From contig DHOG01000100.1 in the NCBI GenBank assembly GCA_002410715.1, positions 10,359 through 26,145 of the forward strand: a stretch of 15,787 nucleotides of DNA, given 5' to 3'. This stretch comes from Ruminococcaceae bacterium UBA5396 (lineage in GTDB: Bacteria > Bacillota > Clostridia > Oscillospirales > Acutalibacteraceae). Shown here one piece after another: positions 8,166 to 15,575 of the stretch. Under the pieces are notes generated by a model. That model saw nothing but the letters and a program-made list of their open reading frames with translations. It was not told the DNA's origin and searched no databases. Every line of letters starts with the position of its first letter. Within the stretch, counting starts at the first letter, position 1. Both the position numbers and the translations under genes were made by a program.

Positions 8166-8894
8166 ATGATTATTTCACACAAAAACAGTGTTGTATTAAT
8201 TATCGGAGCGTCCTCGGGAATTGGCTATAAACTGGCAGAGGCATTTTACTCGGAAGGCGCCCGCGTTATCGCGACTTACCATTCGCATAGTGAATTGTTA
8301 CCTATACGGGCCGAAAACGATCATTGGCTTGTTCGGCGTTGTGATATTACAGATGAGGATTCTTTATCTAACCTTTGTCATGAAGTGGTAAGGTATTTTC
8401 ACACAATCGACGTAGCCATAAATTGTGCTGGAATATTAGAGGATAGCAGCTTGGCGGAAATGGGATATGAAACGTGGCAAAAGGTTTTAGACGTGAATCT
8501 CACGGGTTCCTATATTTTTATTAAGAACACGGCGGCGGTTATGAGAGGAAACAAGAAGGGCAAAATTATTCTGCTCTCCTCTATATGGGGTCATAATGGC
8601 AGAAAGTCTCAAGCTAACTATTCTGCGTCAAAAGCTGGGCTCCAGGCGCTAATGAAGGTCGCAGCCAAGGAGTTCGCGTCAGATAACATACAGATAAATG
8701 CTGTTTGTCCCGGCTTCATACAGACAAACTTAAATAAGGACTGCGTAAAAAAACTGAAAGCGGCGGAAGAAGAAAGCTACTTGCCCATCAACAATAACAT
8801 AAACGACCTCATACATTTTCTACTGTTTTTCTGTACGGATAAGGTGTTATCTGTGACAGGACAGTGCTTTATTATTGATTCACGTATTATGTAA
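8166..8894 (+). CDS. Short-chain dehydrogenase/reductase, FabG-like
   Basis: Classical SDR of 242 residues. The dinucleotide-binding motif GASSGIG lies at 14-20, NCAG follows the fourth strand, the catalytic Ser139 is in LSSIW, and the catalytic pair Tyr152/Lys156 is in YSASK. The segment INAVCPGFIQT after the active site is typical of 3-oxoacyl-ACP reductases. It should interconvert a ketone and an alcohol with NAD(P)H. In this setting, a carrier-bound beta-keto acyl group or a sugar/nucleoside ketone are both possible substrates (inference). The C-terminus is slightly short after the substrate loop but ends with the expected 'vTGQcfiIDsr' strand. The stop codon is part of the AAGGAGGG ribosome binding site of the next gene, so the two are closely coupled. 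Confidence 0.9.
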   Translation: MIISHKNSVVLIIGASSGIGYKLAEAFYSEGARVIATYHSHSELLPIRAENDHWLVRRCDITDEDSLSNLCHEVVRYFHTIDVAINCAGILEDSSLAEMGYETWQKVLDVNLTGSYIFIKNTAAVMRGNKKGKIILLSSIWGHNGRKSQANYSASKAGLQALMKVAAKEFASDNIQINAVCPGFIQTNLNKDCVKKLKAAEEESYLPINNNINDLIHFLLFFCTDKVLSVTGQCFIIDSRIM

Positions 8895-8905
8895 GGAGGG
8901 CTAAT

Positions 8906-9823
8906 ATGCTGATTTTTGACACGCTTGATGAAGCATATATATATTACGCTAAGATATTAAATGATGCATCTTCATGTGCGCCGCGAGGCATGGCAGTTAA
9001 GGAGATAATTGGAGCGGGGTTTGAGTTGCTGAACATTCGGAATCGGCTCATGTATGCAAAGGAACGCAATCCATCGCTATTTTTTCATATTGGTGAATTT
9101 TTATGGTATATCAGAGGCAGTGATGCACTGGATATTATACAGTATTATAGTAAAATGTATCCGAGATTCTCCGACGACCAGAAGACTCTGTATGGCGCAT
9201 ACGGAAAAAGGATATTTTCACAGAATAATGCGCAGATTTCCCCGTGGGACTGCATTATCAAGCTTTTGAAAGCAGATCCCGATTCGCGACAGGCGGTACT
9301 CTCCATATATGAACCGCATGATCTTTATACGCAGTCAAAGGATGTTCCTTGTACATGTTCACTTCAGTTTTTAATCAGAAAAGATCATTTATATTGTGTG
9401 ACGTATATGCGTTCCAACGATTTATATCTCGGACTTCCCTATGATGTTTTTAGTTTTACCCTGCTACAGGAAATGCTGGCGAACGAACTTGGTGTGCAGG
9501 TTGGCTCATATCGGCACTATGTGGGCAGCTTACATGTATATGAAAAGAATTATCCAGATATCGCTAAGTGCCGTGACGCGGCAATTTGTCATCCCATGCC
9601 CATGTCTCCTATGCCGATACTGGACACGGTGCAAAGGCAAATACTGCTTGATTTCGAAGAGAGACTACGCCACAATGAATCGATCACTGAGGGCGAACTT
9701 GAACACTTGGATCCATATTGGAGACAATTTGCTATTATTCTTATGTACAAAGCAGCTGACGCATGGGGCACAATTCCTCCTACTCATACACTAGATGAAC
9801 GATATCGCATAAAGCTGCAATAG
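8906..9823 (+). CDS. Thymidylate-synthase-fold enzyme, candidate cytidylate 5-hydroxymethylase
   Basis: 305 residues with the full thymidylate synthase core. Conserved positions run exactly 3 above E. coli ThyA numbering: nucleophile Cys149 in VPCTCS (ThyA Cys146), Arg169 and Asp172 in MRSND (166 and 169), His210 and Tyr212 in GSLHVY (207 and 209). Glu64 in GEFLW matches Glu58. Two departures are notable. The pyrimidine-reading Asn177 of ThyA is Asp180 here (LGLPYD), the change known from T4 dCMP hydroxymethylase and MilA-type CMP hydroxymethylase. The His after the catalytic Cys is Thr150. The expected reaction is transfer of a one-carbon unit from methylene-tetrahydrofolate to C5 of a (d)CMP-like nucleotide, giving 5-hydroxymethyl- or 5-methyl-cytosine. 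A very strong AAGGAGGG (8893-8900) precedes the ATG. Its place inside an NRPS-like operon argues against a housekeeping thyA. The exact nucleotide, ribo or deoxy, is not determinable. Confidence 0.85.
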   Translation: MLIFDTLDEAYIYYAKILNDASSCAPRGMAVKEIIGAGFELLNIRNRLMYAKERNPSLFFHIGEFLWYIRGSDALDIIQYYSKMYPRFSDDQKTLYGAYGKRIFSQNNAQISPWDCIIKLLKADPDSRQAVLSIYEPHDLYTQSKDVPCTCSLQFLIRKDHLYCVTYMRSNDLYLGLPYDVFSFTLLQEMLANELGVQVGSYRHYVGSLHVYEKNYPDIAKCRDAAICHPMPMSPMPILDTVQRQILLDFEERLRHNESITEGELEHLDPYWRQFAIILMYKAADAWGTIPPTHTLDERYRIKLQ

Positions 9824-9846
9824 AAAAGGTAGAAATAGGTGGGTAC

Positions 9847-11355
9847 ATGATACACAGACGCTTGACACATGAAATCAATCTGCAATATCGTATACAAGAG
9901 CATTCAGTCAACGGCATAATTCATACCTTGATGGACCGTAACTACGATAAAGCGCTTTTTTTAGTGCCAGGCATATATGGCGATCGGTGTGACTCGCGTG
10001 CGATGTACGTCCATTTAGCGCGCCGACTGTCCTGCGCAGGCTATAATGTGGTTCGGTTCGACTATGTCGGTGGTGGAACCAACTTAGGGAATTACGGCCT
10101 AAATGATTTTCAGTTTATGACGGACACATATGTGCAGTTTATACAGCAAGTGTGCGCGCAGTTTCCGTGGATAAGGCAACTAGGGATGATAGGTTTTAGT
10201 GAAGGAGGAAAAATCTGCGTTCGGGCCGTAGGAAAAACTTGCCTCCCAGTGTCCTATATCGGGTTTTGTAATGCCATCCTGGTAAAAGAGGAACTTTTGC
10301 TACCAATAAAGCGACCGAAGTTAATTAATGAACAGTTTGTGTATGACAGTGAATTTGGCGCGTGGACAAGTTTTGGCATAGTGGAACAATATAAGAATTG
10401 GCTAATTGGCAAAGACGAGTTTAAAGCTAATATCGTCTATGCAGGGGTCTATTCCAATGATGATCCGCTGACAACTGCCAGTCGAAGCTTTTTGCATCAG
10501 CAGAGGATCCCTGTTTCCTATATCTCGGAGGGGGATCATTTGTTTACCAGTGTGCCCGCTTTTACCAAAATGATAGCAACTTGGGAAAAAAGGATATCGT
10601 ATGACTGGCCTATCGTGAACACCGGCCAAGAACATGAGTATTATATTCACTATCGAACCAGAAGAATCTGTGTCAAGGCGATCACTTCTCGGTCAGCGAC
10701 AAAAACGTTGTTATATGTTCATGGTCTGGGACAGAACAAGGCCGGCCCTAGCTGTCTTTTTACGAACATGGCAAATGAGCTGACCACCATGAATCACGTG
10801 TTTTTTGATTTTGCGGGGTCTGGCGACAGCACGGGGGATATTGCCAGCATGACGCTGAACCGTTATTTGGGTCAACTTTCGTATATGATTAATTATGTAG
10901 AAGATTTATTTGCGACTACAAATATCATTTTGGTTGGCTCTGGAGCAGGGAATGCGTATCTTGGCATGTGTTCACGAGCCATCGGATACAAAAAAATTTA
11001 CTTCCACCCAGAGGAATATTATATCTGGGACTTACTGTCTGAGGAAGAAAAGGCACTTGATGCGATTGATACCTATTCACTGTTCTCAAAATACGGATGG
11101 GCTGAGGCAGAGTTTCTTAAGCTTGGCAACATATTCAATCGTGCAAGCGGATTTATGGCGAATACCGATTATCTTAAATCCATCACCCACATTAAAGCAC
11201 TTAAAAAAATCGCCCTTGGAGATCGAGACGCGATTTGCGTGACTAATGAGGAAGATACCGGGTCGAGCAACATTTGTGTCAAGGATGACAGCTATTTACT
11301 TATGTCTGCTAAACTGAGAGGAAAGGTCCTACAAGAACTTAAAAAAATCCTTTGA
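9847..11355 (+). CDS. Tandem alpha/beta hydrolase, second domain lacking the nucleophile
   Basis: A 502-residue protein made of two alpha/beta-hydrolase domains. Domain 1 (about 30-250) starts with LVPGIYGDR, has the nucleophile elbow GFSEGG with Ser118, Asp205 or Asp206 in SNDDP, and His231 in GDHLF, a complete triad. Domain 2 (about 275-500) starts with LLYVHGLGQNK, has FDFAGSGDS, then VGSGAGN at 363-369. There the Ser of the expected G-x-S-x-G is Gly366, so domain 2 should be catalytically dead. There is no signal peptide, so it should act in the cytosol. In a cluster with carrier proteins but no thioesterase domain, domain 1 could release or transfer a carrier-bound acyl group, with domain 2 binding a partner or substrate (inference). 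The start at 9847 follows TAGGTGGG at 9836-9843. A 113-nt gap separates it from the transporter genes. Confidence 0.82.
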   Translation: MIHRRLTHEINLQYRIQEHSVNGIIHTLMDRNYDKALFLVPGIYGDRCDSRAMYVHLARRLSCAGYNVVRFDYVGGGTNLGNYGLNDFQFMTDTYVQFIQQVCAQFPWIRQLGMIGFSEGGKICVRAVGKTCLPVSYIGFCNAILVKEELLLPIKRPKLINEQFVYDSEFGAWTSFGIVEQYKNWLIGKDEFKANIVYAGVYSNDDPLTTASRSFLHQQRIPVSYISEGDHLFTSVPAFTKMIATWEKRISYDWPIVNTGQEHEYYIHYRTRRICVKAITSRSATKTLLYVHGLGQNKAGPSCLFTNMANELTTMNHVFFDFAGSGDSTGDIASMTLNRYLGQLSYMINYVEDLFATTNIILVGSGAGNAYLGMCSRAIGYKKIYFHPEEYYIWDLLSEEEKALDAIDTYSLFSKYGWAEAEFLKLGNIFNRASGFMANTDYLKSITHIKALKKIALGDRDAICVTNEEDTGSSNICVKDDSYLLMSAKLRGKVLQELKKIL

Positions 11356-11468
11356 CCTATTTCAAATCTCTGAGTCGCGTCATATACCTGCTGCTTTTAC
11401 AACCATGGATGCGGCAAGAGAGAAGGCGATAATGCATTTGTTGCGCCGCTAAGATTGGGGGAGAACCA

Positions 11469-13172
11469 TTGGAGACGACTAAGAAGCTTGTAAAGCTTTA
11501 TTCAAAGTATAAGCTATATATCATCCTGCTGCTCATTAGCATACCAATCATATCTCAGATGAACATATGGTCTCAAACTATGCTCGGAGCGATAGTTGAC
11601 TCCATATCGGATGTAGACTTGTGGCTTCCGCATGCTGGTGTCTATACGGCAGTTATAGTGGCCTATTTTCTGGCGAAACAGGTTTGCTCAATTATCGAAC
11701 AGCGATTGTCATTTAAAGTAATATACAATCTGCGCGCCGCGATTGCAGAAAAGGTTCTGCATATAAAAAGCGAAATGTTACATCAGTTTTCTACTGATGA
11801 TGTAATGCAAATGTGGAACAATGATATCCGTGAGATTCAGACGGTTTCGGTTAGTAGTATTTTTAATTTTTTGATTCTTGTGGTCAGTGCTATTTTGGCG
11901 CTCATCACGTTGGGCGGCATCTCATCTTACTTTCCGTTCATTGCACTCAGCATCAATATCCTATCGATGCTTCCTGTGAAAATTATAGGGAAAAGGAACA
12001 AGCAACGATCTCAGAATCAACGTAAAAGTCAGGTGGCTATGAACGAAAAGTTCTATACCATTATGAACGCCATACGGTTAATAAAAACATATGGCAAAGA
12101 AAAGATGGAAGTTGGCCAGTTTGAGCTTGCAAACAGCATTTATGTGGATGATAAACTAAGCTTTTTCTTATCATCTCGCATCTATAAAAGCGTCATCACC
12201 TCATTAAACTCCATTGCGCCTACGCTCATATTGCTAATAGCCAATTTTCAGATACGTGACGGGACTCTTACAATAGGTGATATAGTGCTGGCTACATCGC
12301 TGCTCGTAACCATCAGCCAACCCTTTAGTGCAGGTGGAAACTTCATTATCAATTTGAAAGCAATTGGTTTTAAATTTGATCACTTGTTCCGTTTTTTGGA
12401 AGCTGACAATGAGCGGTCGAAAGGAAGACTCTTGGATACAAACGAATCGTATGCGCTTGTATTTAATGATGTATCCTATTGTGTTAACAGCTTTAACCTG
12501 CTTAAGAATATTGCCATCTCCATCGCCCCTGGCCAGAAGGTGGCAGTTGTTGGAGAAAGCGGCTCGGGGAAAACCACCCTCAATAACCTAATTTTGGGAT
12601 TGTATTTGCCTACGAGCGGTACACTTTTACTCAATGGTGTTGATATCCGTGAGTTTGACCTGCAGGCATATCGTAAGGATATCCACTACTCGCAAAGCAA
12701 CGTGTACATCTACAACACCACTATTATGCAGAACCTAACTCTTTTTGGTGCGAAAGAGGATGCGTGCGTTCAGATATCACAGGCAATTGGATTTCATAAT
12801 GAAGTTATTTCGATGGAGAACGGCTATGACACCGTGGTCGATGCCAGCGGTTCAAACATATCCGGGGGGCAGAAAAAGAAAATCGCCATTATCCGTGCTC
12901 TTACGCAACACAGTCATTTGTATGTGTTTGATGAAATAACCCGCGGAATTGATGAATCAGCCTCTGCATTAATCATGAATTATTTACTGGACAACATTAG
13001 AACGACAGCGATTTTTACTATGCATAACCTAGACGCAATTGAGCGTATGGACAAGATTATTGTAATGCAAACAGGTCATGTTATTGCGGAAGGGAAACAC
13101 GAGGAGTTATACCAAGCCTGTGATTATTACCAGGAACTATATGATAATAGAAAAAGAGATGACAATGGATAA
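11469..13172 (+). CDS. ABC exporter half-transporter (TMD-NBD), first of a pair
   Basis: 567 residues: an N-terminal six-helix exporter domain (hydrophobic segments near 17-37, 55-75, 130-150, 152-172, 235-255 and 265-285) followed by an ATPase domain. Walker A GESGSGKTT is at 362-370, a Q-loop lies in HYSQSN, the signature ISGGQ is at 464-468, Walker B ends FDE with Asp488 and catalytic Glu489, and the switch His519 is in TMHNL. All ATP-hydrolysis residues are present. The start is a TTG at 11469 preceded by GGGGGAGA; no ATG lies close by. There is no peptidase C39 domain, so it is not a leader-cleaving bacteriocin exporter. With the overlapping downstream half-transporter it probably forms a heterodimer that exports the pathway product and may give self-protection. 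Confidence 0.92.
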   Translation: METTKKLVKLYSKYKLYIILLLISIPIISQMNIWSQTMLGAIVDSISDVDLWLPHAGVYTAVIVAYFLAKQVCSIIEQRLSFKVIYNLRAAIAEKVLHIKSEMLHQFSTDDVMQMWNNDIREIQTVSVSSIFNFLILVVSAILALITLGGISSYFPFIALSINILSMLPVKIIGKRNKQRSQNQRKSQVAMNEKFYTIMNAIRLIKTYGKEKMEVGQFELANSIYVDDKLSFFLSSRIYKSVITSLNSIAPTLILLIANFQIRDGTLTIGDIVLATSLLVTISQPFSAGGNFIINLKAIGFKFDHLFRFLEADNERSKGRLLDTNESYALVFNDVSYCVNSFNLLKNIAISIAPGQKVAVVGESGSGKTTLNNLILGLYLPTSGTLLLNGVDIREFDLQAYRKDIHYSQSNVYIYNTTIMQNLTLFGAKEDACVQISQAIGFHNEVISMENGYDTVVDASGSNISGGQKKKIAIIRALTQHSHLYVFDEITRGIDESASALIMNYLLDNIRTTAIFTMHNLDAIERMDKIIVMQTGHVIAEGKHEELYQACDYYQELYDNRKRDDNG

Positions 13173-14790
13173 TAATTTTGAAAAAGCATTTTACAAGAAA
13201 ATGAATGATAAAAGACATCGTGTTGTATTATCAATCGCTTCAAGTATTTTTAGAAGCGTATTGATATTAATCCCAACGCTTCTGCTACGGAATATTTATA
13301 ACGCCTTGGAACTGGGCTTAGATGCAATGGGTGTCATTGTGGCAATCATACTAACTTTTGTGTTACCTATTATTGTTGCTGCGTCTTACAGCCTGGATAT
13401 ACGATTGAGCAAGTATATTTTTATAATTATAAAAGATATCCGGGTACAGGCTATATCCAATATCGTAGGAATGAGACTTCGCGCAATTCTATCACAGAAT
13501 AAAAGTAACCTTTTTAACAGGATTATCGTTGCACTCGAAGAGCTTGGCGAATATTATTACTATTCTTTAAATAATTCTACATGGTATATCACGACCTCAG
13601 TAGTTGGCATCGGGCTTATGCTGCTTATAAATTACCGAATCACAATCGTACTGCTGATTTTTGTGTTATTTCAAATTGGGTGTTCCTTGATTATACAAAA
13701 AAGGATTGAGAGAGTAAAGGAACAAGAGAATCAGTTACAGGCAAAGGGTTGCGACTATATTATTCGGATCATGACCTACAATTCATTCATAAAAACGGCT
13801 TTACTAGATAACAGTGAAATTGAGAATGAAAAAGGCTGGGAAAGAGATTCTTGGAAGACGAGTAAATTGAAGATTCAAAACGGCCAAATAATAGCGTTCC
13901 TATCCTTTGTGCTGACCCTAATGCGTACGCTGTATCTGTTTTTTGCCGCACATTATCTGTTTTTAAATAATAGTATGCTAAAGGGTGATTTTATTGCCCT
14001 CAACAGTTATATTGCGTGGCTGACACCTGTCTTTCTCGGTTTGCAGGAATGTATAGAAGATATTATCAGTGCCCGTGCTAACAAACGCAGAGTGAATGAG
14101 TGCCTAGAAGAAGAGGTTCTGGAAAATAAACAGAAAACTATAGTGCCAAATTCCCCACTCTCCCGAATGGAAGTCTCCCATCTGGCCTTTAAGTACAAAG
14201 GAGCGAATAAAGAACTCTTTTCAGACATATCTTTCAAGATGCAATCTGGCGAGGCACTCTTTATAGTGGGCGCCTCGGGTTCTGGCAAAAGCACGCTTCT
14301 TAATATTATGATGAATCTGGAGCCAAATTACGTTGGACAGATTATCTACAATGAATGTAATTTACAGCTGATTGACGATACGTGGCTGCATCAGAATGTC
14401 GTAATGGTTGGTCAGGATGTAGAGCTCCTTCCGACAACTTTACGGAAAAATATACTGTATTCAGGAGTAGAAGTTGAGGACATTGAGGTAATCCAGATTT
14501 TGCAATCCCTAAAGATTGGGTATCTCCTGGATATGCCAGGTGCCTTAGATTGGGACATGAAGGCAATCCCCCGCTTACTATCCGATGGAGAAAAAAAGCG
14601 AATATCCATAGCGCGGGCCATTCTGAGTAAACCACAGGCCCTGTTTCTGGATGAGCCCACAGCAGGCTTGGACAACATTAATAAAATGGATGTGATTAGA
14701 TTCATTGAGCAAAGTGTCGACGGCATGCTTGTAATCGTTACCCATGACAGTGTTTTTACGGATCATGCACGTGTTTTATATATGAGTTAA
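13141..14790 (+). CDS. ABC exporter half-transporter (TMD-NBD), second of a pair
   Basis: 549 residues from the ATG at 13141, with an N-terminal membrane domain (first strong helices near 25-50 and 60-85) and a C-terminal ATPase. Walker A GASGSGKS is at 377-384, GQDVELLP is the Q-loop, Walker B LFLDEPT has Asp504 and Glu505, and His535 is in VTHDS. The signature motif is LSDGE (480-484) instead of LSGGQ. In the dimer this motif would face the Walker motifs of the partner, so one of the two ATP sites should be non-standard. The start is uncertain: AGGA lies 5 nt before the ATG at 13141, while ATGs at 13159 and 13165 are also possible. The reading frame stays open to 13078, but that region codes for the partner. 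With the start at 13141, the genes overlap by 32 nt, giving tight coupling. Confidence 0.9.
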   Translation: MIIEKEMTMDNNFEKAFYKKMNDKRHRVVLSIASSIFRSVLILIPTLLLRNIYNALELGLDAMGVIVAIILTFVLPIIVAASYSLDIRLSKYIFIIIKDIRVQAISNIVGMRLRAILSQNKSNLFNRIIVALEELGEYYYYSLNNSTWYITTSVVGIGLMLLINYRITIVLLIFVLFQIGCSLIIQKRIERVKEQENQLQAKGCDYIIRIMTYNSFIKTALLDNSEIENEKGWERDSWKTSKLKIQNGQIIAFLSFVLTLMRTLYLFFAAHYLFLNNSMLKGDFIALNSYIAWLTPVFLGLQECIEDIISARANKRRVNECLEEEVLENKQKTIVPNSPLSRMEVSHLAFKYKGANKELFSDISFKMQSGEALFIVGASGSGKSTLLNIMMNLEPNYVGQIIYNECNLQLIDDTWLHQNVVMVGQDVELLPTTLRKNILYSGVEVEDIEVIQILQSLKIGYLLDMPGALDWDMKAIPRLLSDGEKKRISIARAILSKPQALFLDEPTAGLDNINKMDVIRFIEQSVDGMLVIVTHDSVFTDHARVLYMS

Positions 14791-15034
14791 TTTGGCTGGA
14801 ATTGGCAGCAGAAAAAGTACATGATCCAAATGACGACCCTCCTTACATCAAAAATGCCCGGAACAGGTAGGATTTAGCTTGCCTACTTTTTATAGAACTC
14901 GAAGGTCATATGACATTCCCCTTATTCCTAGCAATCGAAAACTAGATTACAAATAGCGTAGCGCAAAGTACATTTTTACTCTTACTGTCTAGCGTGGGAG
15001 CAATTTGTAACATGCTTTGTGTCGGCCAATATGA
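14791..15034 (+). other. Gene-free spacer after the operon
   Basis: No convincing coding region. The spacer contains a terminator candidate (14865-14891) and an 8-bp inverted repeat TTACAAAT (14947-14954) / ATTTGTAA (15003-15010) with a 48-nt gap, which I consider weak. A short open stretch just after the transporter stop, ending at the TAG at about 14874, has no recognised similarity. The rest shows nothing. Confidence 0.5.
14865..14891 (+). terminator. Probable rho-independent terminator of the operon
   Basis: AGGTAGG (14865-14871) can pair with CCTACTT (14882-14888) across a 10-nt loop, including one G-T pair, and the stem runs into a TTTTT tract. It lies 75 nt after the second ABC gene and is the only such structure before the insertion-sequence remnants. 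The stem is short, so strength is uncertain. Confidence 0.5.
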
Positions 15035-15064
15035 ACTATGTTGATTGATTACGATCAACATAGT
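15035..15064. repeat. Perfect 11-bp palindrome, operator-like
   Basis: ACTATGTTGAT at 15035-15045 and its exact reverse complement ATCAACATAGT at 15054-15064 are separated by 8 nt. No T-run follows on either strand, so a terminator is unlikely. It overlaps a promoter-like sequence, as a repressor operator would. Confidence 0.75.
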
Positions 15065-15073
15065 CTATATAAT
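15045..15073 (+). promoter_or_regulatory. Promoter-like sequence TTGATT-17-TATAAT inside the palindrome
   Basis: A -35-like TTGATT (15045-15050) is followed after 17 nt by a perfect -10 TATAAT (15068-15073). The -35 box and most of the spacer lie in the palindrome at 15035-15064, suggesting repression by a dimeric regulator. Downstream there is only a broken transposase, so the promoter is now orphaned or belonged to a lost gene. Confidence 0.5.
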
Positions 15074-15079
15074 GATAAG

Positions 15080-15551
15080 AGAAGCTGTTCTGTGAAGCAA
15101 TGTTTTCAAGGAGCAATGTGGCAGAGATGTCAGAAGCACTTCTCCCGCAACGCGCTGGATGTTTGCCCAAGAAGCTTTAGCTGGAGATAAAGGCAGCGCT
15201 CAAGAGTCTGTATGATTATGTCGCTGCAGTTAAACACCGCTACGCCACTGCTGTTCAATCCAGTGCGCCGTATTCACTTGTATGAGGTGACGACCGCGCT
15301 ATGGCGATTCTCTTGAAAGACAGCATGATTTCCCGCTTCCAGCAGGAAGCCCCCCAAAGCGACAAATCTGCTGGAAGGGAGTTTCGATGATGTTCTGGCC
15401 ATTCTGATCCTGTCGTTCTCTGCGCCGTCGGCTTCGAACCGCCTATGGGATTGATGAATACGGCGTAAGAAAACAGACAGTAGGGGCGCTGAGAATGGAC
15501 ACAAGGGAATCTGCTGTAGTAAAGTTGGGGTTGGCACATCAAAAGGTGTGA
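15080..15551 (+). pseudogene. IS256-family (mutator-type) transposase remnant, multiply frameshifted
   Basis: The C-terminal half of an IS256-type DDE transposase can be read by changing frame. From about 15080 comes VKQCFQGAMWQRCQKHFSRN, the family's 'FpGaxWQRCqxHFxRN' block. After a frame change comes LEIKAALKSLYDYV, with an in-frame TAG just before it. Then PKATNLLEGSFDDVLAIL (about 15353-15406), matching the 'apkAm..LEegFdDalAiL' block. Then RRRLRTAYGIDEYG with ESAVVKL, matching the family's 'RRRLRTtN...RRRervirifPNxeSAxRL' end, to a TGA at 15549-15551. The N-terminal half, with the first catalytic acidic residues, is missing. At least three frame changes and stops make it non-functional. 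It is a relic of an old insertion at the cluster border. Several short open frames on the minus strand here are shadows. Confidence 0.8.
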
Positions 15552-15575
15552 CTAACTTCAAGGAGGGTTAAGTAC

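Noticed and set aside
8906..9823. Housekeeping thymidylate synthase (thyA)
   Set aside because: The Asn-to-Asp change at 180, Thr in place of the His after the catalytic Cys, and the operon context argue for a specialised homologue.
11356..11468. Short peptide frames (for example ATG at 11404, about 15 codons) between the hydrolase and the ABC genes
   Set aside because: They lack a ribosome binding site and recognised similarity. The gap also shows no clear promoter or terminator.
13078..13140. Longer N-terminus of the second ABC protein from 13078
   Set aside because: It would overlap nearly 100 nt of the first ABC gene, and the added residues do not look like part of the exporter fold.
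14947..15010. 8-bp inverted repeat TTACAAAT / ATTTGTAA as insertion-sequence ends
   Set aside because: It is short, AT-rich and widely spaced, with no transposase between the arms, so it is likely to occur by chance.
15255..15561. Minus-strand open frames of about 95 codons
   Set aside because: They lie opposite the IS256 transposase relic, whose plus-strand blocks are recognisable. They overlap each other in different frames and match nothing I know.
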